From contig JAISKG010000019.1 of the NCBI GenBank assembly GCA_031261015.1, positions 1 to 11,504 on the forward strand: a stretch of DNA of 11,504 nt, read 5' to 3'. How positions within the stretch are numbered: the first letter of the stretch is position 1; each line of letters opens with the position of its first letter. The DNA comes from Dysgonamonadaceae bacterium (GTDB taxonomy: Bacteria; Bacteroidota; Bacteroidia; Bacteroidales; Azobacteroidaceae). Below the pieces are notes generated by a model. That model was given only the letters and a program-made list of their open reading frames with translations. It was not told the origin of the DNA and made no database searches. Shown piece by piece: positions 6,909-11,504 of the stretch. A program made the position numbers and the translations under genes.

Positions 6909-9317
6909 TTACAACACCACTTTCTTTGTTGTAACTCCTTCTGTTGTTGTTATTTTCACTATATAAGCGCCGGTTGCCGGTACTGACAAGGAAACTTGTG
7001 CAGGAGAGAGTTGATTGACATTCTTCCGGGTAATAACACTTCCTGTGGCATTGAATAATTCAATTTTTTGAATGGAAGAAGAAGCATTAACAAGCAATGA
7101 ATGGGTATTTTGGTCCACATAAAGCCGGCAATCACCCCCCCCCCGGTTGATAGCTGCCAAACCGGTGGAGATAAATTGATCCTGAATCACCGGATACGAA
7201 GCCGGTTTGCCGGTTTCATAATTCACAACACTCACTTTATCACCGTTTTGTATGGCTGATGCAAAAGTAGCCGACCAATTCAAGCCTTGTAAAGAAGCGG
7301 TCACTTCTTTCGTTTTATAATCTTGAAAAACAGCAATCTTTTCATTCGCAGCCGGCACTTTTCCGCTGATAGTATTGGCATTCAAAGAAGTAATTTGGAC
7401 AGGCGTCGATTGACTGCTCAAATAAGGATAGGAAACGCCCTCATTTATCGCATAATTTCCGCTAAACCAAGCGGCATTCCAAGCGCTTTGTTTTTTCAGA
7501 TCGGCGGTTGCAACGGAAGTAACGGTAATCGTTCCGGCTTCGTCAAATCCAATTCCATCCAGACCGGAAAGGGCTTGCGCTGCACAACCGGTTACGACCG
7601 CTCCGTCTTCTGCATAACCGGCGATTGTTCCGGCAAACGGATTACCGTTCCCGACAACAGAACCAATGAAGTATGAATTGCTAATTGGAGCGCCTCCGTT
7701 CGATGTGATTCCAACAAAACCACCGATAGCAGTAGCATCATTTACCGGTTCTACGGTAGCATGCGCATAACAATTTTTCAGGGCTGCCGACTTGTTCGTA
7801 TAATTATTAAATCCGACAAAACCGCCTACGATACCATTTCCCTTTACACTTCCGCTAAAATAGCAATTTTCGATCGTTCCGGCAGTATTACTTCCTTCAT
7901 TTAATACGCCTACAAAACCACCGACTCCATACGACCGGCTGACATCAATATTGGAAATAACCGTTGCAATCGCGGCGCTATTTTTAATTATCCCCGCGCT
8001 CGTTCCGGCAAAACCACCGACTTTAGATTCTCCGTGTGTTTCCGCCAAATCGTTGTGTGTGATCGTTCCTACAAATAAGCAATTATCGATTGTTCCGGCT
8101 TCGAGCGAAAAGACAAAACCACCCGATATTTGCGACCAAGTACCTGTGGTAATGTTAGCGTATGCCTGGCAATTGCTGATTGTTCCTGTCGAAACAATTC
8201 TTCCGATGAAACCGGCCATGTCGCCGACAGTCGTGATCGTGGAACTTGCCGAACAATTGGTAATGGTTGCATTGTTATAAAACAGACCGGCAAAACCGCC
8301 GCATCTCCATTCTCCTTCGGGAAACTGAGCGTTATTGACATGGCAATTGTCAATGGTTGTGAGTAAAGTACCTTCATACCATTCCGAACCAATCTCCCCG
8401 ATCAATCCGCCGCCTGCAAAAAATGAACCGCGGAAAACAGGGTTGTTTACCGTACAGTCTTTGATATGAGCGCGCCAAATTTTACCAATCAATCCGGCGC
8501 CTAACCATTTGTCGGGTCCCGCCAAGCGGATAGTCGGATTGTTCACCGTACAATTTTCAATGGCGGCATATCCGGGGTCGCTTTCGACGGTGCCGATCAA
8601 TCCGGCCACTGCATTGTCTGCTGTACTTTCCGCTTGCACATTCGTTACCGTACAATTGCGAATGATTGATGCAGGCATATCCGTTCCGCCTCCGAGACAG
8701 GCGACCAAACCGGCAATATTATAACCGGTTCCTTTCACATTCACGTCATTGGCACGGCAATTAGTGATGGTAATATGGCTCGCTTGTCCCACTAAACCAC
8801 CGCAATTGTTACGACCGCTCACAGTGCCCGATACCGTAACATTTTCAAATATGCAGTTTCCGTCGATCCAAGCGGTTCCGGCGCTTCCTGCCAAAATAGC
8901 GTAATTATCTCCGCTATCAGTATTCCCGGAAATACCGGTTGCATTGGTTTTAACCGTGAGGTTTTTGATGGTAGCGTTTTTAATCCATCCGAAAAGCCCC
9001 CGGTCGCCGCCGTTGGTTACTTGCAATCCTGAAATAGTGTGTCCGTCTCCGTCGAAAATTCCTTGAAAAGCGCCGGCGGCATCGTCGCCACCCCAAGCGC
9101 CAATAGTTACCCATTCGCCGGAAAGCGTAAGGTCGGTCGTTAGTTTAAAACACTTGTTTTGTGTTGCTACGCTTCTCACTTCTCCTAAATCGGCAAGATT
9201 GGAAACGAGGTAAGGTGCGCTTGCAGTTCCGCTTCCTCCGGAGAAAGCATTTGCTTGTTGATGGGTTAAAAACAAGAAACCCATTGCTGTCAAAAAAGTA
9301 CAAATTACATTTTTCAT
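6909..9317 (-). CDS. Secreted GLUG-repeat protein with type IX sorting domain
   Basis: 802 residues from ATG at 9317. A longer in-frame start at 9347 would add ten charged residues (MYRYNLKNKK) before the signal peptide. The inner start is preferred because it gives a normal signal peptide (1-24, ending ANA) and follows an A-rich leader. No enzymatic domain is visible. The mature protein begins directly with the usual GLUG N-terminal module (GTASAPYLVSNLADLGEVRS), and GLUG coils run to about 635. Turns such as CGGLVG, VGGFVG and IGGFVG recur with Asn-Cys strands. A small domain occupies about 640-720, followed by a type A sorting domain at 729-802 (IQKIELFNATG, GAYIVKITTTEGVTTKKVVL). A ten-G tract encodes Arg-Gly-Gly-Gly just before this domain. 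It occupies the place after SusD where SusE/SusF-like surface binding lipoproteins often sit, so a glycan-binding or adhesive role is inferred, not shown. Confidence 0.9.
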   Translation of the reverse strand: MKNVICTFLTAMGFLFLTHQQANAFSGGSGTASAPYLVSNLADLGEVRSVATQNKCFKLTTDLTLSGEWVTIGAWGGDDAAGAFQGIFDGDGHTISGLQVTNGGDRGLFGWIKNATIKNLTVKTNATGISGNTDSGDNYAILAGSAGTAWIDGNCIFENVTVSGTVSGRNNCGGLVGQASHITITNCRANDVNVKGTGYNIAGLVACLGGGTDMPASIIRNCTVTNVQAESTADNAVAGLIGTVESDPGYAAIENCTVNNPTIRLAGPDKWLGAGLIGKIWRAHIKDCTVNNPVFRGSFFAGGGLIGEIGSEWYEGTLLTTIDNCHVNNAQFPEGEWRCGGFAGLFYNNATITNCSASSTITTVGDMAGFIGRIVSTGTISNCQAYANITTGTWSQISGGFVFSLEAGTIDNCLFVGTITHNDLAETHGESKVGGFAGTSAGIIKNSAAIATVISNIDVSRSYGVGGFVGVLNEGSNTAGTIENCYFSGSVKGNGIVGGFVGFNNYTNKSAALKNCYAHATVEPVNDATAIGGFVGITSNGGAPISNSYFIGSVVGNGNPFAGTIAGYAEDGAVVTGCAAQALSGLDGIGFDEAGTITVTSVATADLKKQSAWNAAWFSGNYAINEGVSYPYLSSQSTPVQITSLNANTISGKVPAANEKIAVFQDYKTKEVTASLQGLNWSATFASAIQNGDKVSVVNYETGKPASYPVIQDQFISTGLAAINRGGGDCRLYVDQNTHSLLVNASSSIQKIELFNATGSVITRKNVNQLSPAQVSLSVPATGAYIVKITTTEGVTTKKVVL
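7135..7144 (-). repeat. Ten-G homopolymer (coding strand) before the sorting domain
   Basis: A run of ten C on the plus strand reads as ten G in the GLUG-only gene, coding Arg-Gly-Gly-Gly at residues 725-728. One extra G places a TGA directly after the tract. One fewer G shifts into a frame that ends at a TAG at 6961-6959, after about 60 unrelated residues. Either change removes the type IX sorting domain, which starts at residue 729. This has the form of a slippage-prone contingency tract. An assembly or sequencing error in tract length is the alternative. Confidence 0.85.
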
Positions 9318-9344
9318 CTTTTTATTTTTTAAGTTATATCTATA

Positions 9345-9352
9345 CAAAATTA
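9345..9352 (-). promoter_or_regulatory. Possible Bacteroidota -7 element between the SusD-type and GLUG genes
   Basis: The minus strand reads TAATTTTG here, matching the Bacteroidales -7 consensus TAnnTTTG. It lies 28 bases upstream of the chosen GLUG start at 9317, inside the largest intergenic gap (9318-9362). No convincing -33 TTTG partner is seen at the usual distance, and the gap is A/T-rich, so this may be chance. If real, it would allow the secreted genes to be transcribed apart from susCD and would leave the upstream start at 9347 outside most of the message. Confidence 0.2.
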
Positions 9353-9362
9353 TTTCATTGCA

Positions 9363-11297
9363 TCACCATCCGGGCACTTGCCGCAAGTAGGGGTTTCTAT
9401 CAATTTCTTCCTGACGGATAGGGAACCAACTGTTTTTCCATGTAAATCCGCGAGTGATATAGGGTTTGCGAACATAAAAATGCGTAGGAATGATGGCGGT
9501 TGAACCATGAACGGTTCCATTGCGGTTCATTCCGTAAAAATCGCCGTTCAGAAAATATTCTACTTTATCCCAGCGGCGGATGTCGTCGAAACGGACAGCA
9601 AATTCGCAGTTCATTTCCACCCGACGTTCACGGTAAATCGCCTCACGCATGGCGGCTTGGTCAGCCGGTACGGCAATTTGGCCGGATCCGGTTCCATATT
9701 GGGGAATACCGGCGCGTTCGCGGATTTTGTTGAGATACAAAAGTATTTCGGATTTCTTTGCATCCGGTTGCCATTCGTTCAAAGCTTCGGCATAATTGAG
9801 ATAAGCTTCGCCCAAGCGATACAAGATAGGCGGTCGATCGGGGCTGCTGCCATTAATGATATCCGTATCGGGATGCACTCGCTTCCGCAGTAAATACCCG
9901 GTTTCGGGGGAGTCGTGTCGAACTACGTTATCTTTTCCGTTAGCAAAAAAGTCGGCGGGTCGCTTTCCCACTCGCAGCCATTCTTCGTTGTAAAGTACGG
10001 AAATATAGAAACGCGGTTCGCGATGGCAATACATATTGAACGTTCCGGCATTCGTAACGGGATTTGTATCGCTGTTTTTTTCGCCGCCTTGGGCTTCGAA
10101 CCAACGGGTAGGGCGAATATCGTCGTCAGCAGAAAAACCGGTTTCCCTGTAATATCCTTGCGTTTCGGGATTGAGTATGGGTTTTCCATCCGCTTCGTAT
10201 CCTAAAACAGGTGATAGTCCGTTGTCCATAAAGAAAGCATCCACTAACGATTGAGTTACGCCCAATCCGCCGTTTCCGCCCAATCCGAACGGAGTAGCGT
10301 GTTTATTATGTTCATACCAATCGCCGCGGTCGCTGGCGCCTCGTCCGAAGAGGATTTCTTTATTCGTATTGTAATCGGCGAACGACATATTCATATACGA
10401 CATAAAGGGGTCGATGGTTCCATCGGAAAGTAGTTCCGTATATAATGCGTGTTCGTTTTTATGAGCTAAAGTGATCAATTCTTCGCAAGCTTTGGCGGCT
10501 CTTTCCCATTTTTTGGCGTCATACTCCGAGTTGAAGATGGGTTCTCCTTTCGCGTTGGTGTAACTCACGTATTGGGGACGTTGATTTCCGTTTACCAACG
10601 GACTTGCGGCAAACAATAGCATGCGCGCTCTTACGGCATAACACATGACGGAAGTCGCCCGTCCATACTTATTATTATCGTTATAAACAGCCGGTAACCG
10701 TTCGGCTGCATCCACCAACATCGAATCCACCCAATTGATTGCTTTATCGTAAGGCAATTGTTCGAGTAACAGTTGATCTACCGGCGTATGAATATCTACG
10801 GCGCCTACTTGCAATGGAATGGCTCCATACGTATTGACCATCAAATAATAAAAATAGGCAATCAGAAATTGACATTCGGCTTTCATCCGGGTCACCTCTT
10901 CGGGCGAAAGTCCTTCTTCGGGGAGCGGTTTTACATTGTCGATAAAAAGGTAGGCTGCACGGATTCGTTTGGGCAATTCCTCCCAATACTTACCTTCCCA
11001 AGCAGAAGAAGCGCTCCAATTGCCTTTGATTTTTCCAATGCCATCCCAACCGTAAGCTTCCCATCCGGAATTAGGCGAATAATCGTCGGCATAGATGTCG
11101 TAGTTTCGCAGCATATTCATATAATTGCGCGGAATTGCCGAATAGATGCCGGCTAACCATTCTTCGGTATGTGTTTTGTTATTGAATACCATCTCAAACG
11201 TTAATTCATCGTCCGGCATTTTATCCAAGTAATCGCACGAACAAGTGAAACCGGCAAGGGACACGAAAGCGATGAGGTAATATAATTTATTTTTCAT
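9363..11297 (-). CDS. SusD/RagB-family outer-membrane glycan-binding lipoprotein
   Basis: 644 residues. A lipoprotein signal ends at GFTCSC; Cys21, followed by DYLD, is the probable lipidated residue, since the SCDYLD form is typical of SusD proteins (Cys19 is an alternative). SusD-family helical motifs are clear: AECQFLIAYFYYLMVNTYGA (140-159), YGRATSVMCYAVRARMLLFA (211-230), LYRLGEAYLNYAEALNE (492-507) and ERRVEMNCEFAVRFDDIRRW (557-576). It ends in NPYLRQVPGW, as family members commonly do. SusD proteins sit on the cell surface as a lid over their SusC transporter and capture glycans (less often peptides) for import. The partner SusC ends 36 bases upstream. The length is slightly above the family's usual size. 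The ligand cannot be told from sequence; the neighbouring enzymes are the only hint. Confidence 0.95.
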   Translation of the reverse strand: MKNKLYYLIAFVSLAGFTCSCDYLDKMPDDELTFEMVFNNKTHTEEWLAGIYSAIPRNYMNMLRNYDIYADDYSPNSGWEAYGWDGIGKIKGNWSASSAWEGKYWEELPKRIRAAYLFIDNVKPLPEEGLSPEEVTRMKAECQFLIAYFYYLMVNTYGAIPLQVGAVDIHTPVDQLLLEQLPYDKAINWVDSMLVDAAERLPAVYNDNNKYGRATSVMCYAVRARMLLFAASPLVNGNQRPQYVSYTNAKGEPIFNSEYDAKKWERAAKACEELITLAHKNEHALYTELLSDGTIDPFMSYMNMSFADYNTNKEILFGRGASDRGDWYEHNKHATPFGLGGNGGLGVTQSLVDAFFMDNGLSPVLGYEADGKPILNPETQGYYRETGFSADDDIRPTRWFEAQGGEKNSDTNPVTNAGTFNMYCHREPRFYISVLYNEEWLRVGKRPADFFANGKDNVVRHDSPETGYLLRKRVHPDTDIINGSSPDRPPILYRLGEAYLNYAEALNEWQPDAKKSEILLYLNKIRERAGIPQYGTGSGQIAVPADQAAMREAIYRERRVEMNCEFAVRFDDIRRWDKVEYFLNGDFYGMNRNGTVHGSTAIIPTHFYVRKPYITRGFTWKNSWFPIRQEEIDRNPYLRQVPGW

Positions 11298-11333
11298 ATT
11301 TCTATGTATTATTATAATGGATGAATTTGATTG

Positions 11334-11504
11334 TTATTTGAATGTAATTTCTAATCCGACGGAGTAGGATTTCATAATCGGATACCTTAAACCGTTATTA
11401 TAGGGCGTATCAATTTCCGGATCCCAAAGTTTGAAAGAGGAAAAAGTCAATAAGTTGGTTCCGCGCAGGTAAACACGGACAAATTTTCCGCCGATTTTAT
11501 CAAT
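11334..11504 (-). CDS. SusC/RagA-family TonB-dependent transporter, C-terminal 56 residues (5' part outside window)
   Basis: An open frame entering from the right edge ends with TAA at 11336-11334. It reads as the last strands of a SusC-type barrel: FVRVYLRGTNLLTFSSFKLW, then DPE, then NNGLRYPIMKSYSVGLEITF and a final Lys. The NLLTFSSFKLWDPE motif and the ending of alternating hydrophobic residues closing on Phe near the terminus are characteristic of SusC C-termini. SusC proteins import oligosaccharides across the outer membrane with TonB energy. Its position directly before a SusD gene confirms the pairing. The plug, barrel body and any N-terminal carboxypeptidase-like domain lie outside the window. 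Confidence 0.93.
   Translation of the reverse strand: MDKIGGKFVRVYLRGTNLLTFSSFKLWDPEIDTPYNNGLRYPIMKSYSVGLEITFK

Larger units (their letters stand above)
1..11504 (-). other. Putative susCD-led operon for a surface glycan-targeting system
   Basis: All six genes share a strand, with gaps of 36, 45, 24, 10 and 10 bases. No terminator-like hairpin is seen in any gap. Both ends run out of the window, so the promoter, regulator and any further enzymes are unknown. SusCD implies import of an oligomer. The cargo proteins imply surface attack on a polymer with peptide or amide, phosphodiester and glycosidic links. Shared transcription is inferred from spacing only. Confidence 0.75.

Noticed and set aside
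7131..7150. The G10 tract as evidence that the gene is a frameshifted pseudogene
   Set aside because: The frame is open on both sides as sequenced, and the downstream part is a complete, typical sorting domain.
6909..9317. CRISPR-like or tandem DNA repeats in the GLUG genes
   Set aside because: The recurring motifs are degenerate protein-level repeats of variable spacing with no conserved DNA unit; they are explained by GLUG coils.
9318..9347. Upstream in-frame start at 9347 for the GLUG-only gene
   Set aside because: It would place ten charged or polar residues before the signal peptide and overlap the possible -7 element; the start at 9317 gives a normal secreted protein.

Overview
The window looks like Bacteroidota DNA, most likely from a Bacteroidales species that has a type IX secretion system. 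The evidence is a SusC/SusD pair, three proteins with C-terminal type IX (type A) sorting domains, and A/T-rich leaders without clear Shine-Dalgarno sequences. All genes lie on the minus strand, so the transcript reads from right to left. It is almost wall-to-wall coding, and no gap exceeds 45 bases.

Layout in transcription order: the tail of a SusC-type TonB-dependent outer-membrane transporter (11504-11334); a SusD/RagB lipoprotein (11297-9363); a secreted protein built only of GLUG repeats plus a sorting domain (9317-6909); a phosphodiester glycosidase (NAGPA family) with a sorting domain (6884-5445); a CHAP-domain cell-wall hydrolase fused to GLUG repeats and a sorting domain (5434-2588); and a BNR/Asp-box beta-propeller protein with a CBM9-like domain and GLUG repeats, cut by the window edge (2577-1). 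Gaps between genes are 36, 45, 24, 10 and 10 bases, as in one operon.

Read together, this resembles a polysaccharide utilisation locus with an unusual cargo. In place of ordinary glycoside hydrolases and lipoproteins there are surface-directed type IX cargo proteins. They carry a peptidoglycan-hydrolase fold, an enzyme family that cleaves sugar-phosphate diesters, and a propeller of the sialidase/arabinanase type, and three of them share GLUG scaffolds. A cell-wall glycopolymer carrying phosphodiesters (such as teichoic acid on peptidoglycan), or a similarly decorated host or exopolysaccharide glycan, is a reasonable inferred substrate but is not shown by the sequence.

Two sequence-level features stand out. 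A run of ten G (coding strand) lies directly before the sorting domain of the GLUG-only protein, where gain or loss of one base would remove the sorting signal. About 800 bases encoding GLUG repeats occur twice, in the CHAP gene and in the BNR gene. These copies are gap-free and identical over their first 99 bases, but they differ in short segments just after the repeated cysteines.
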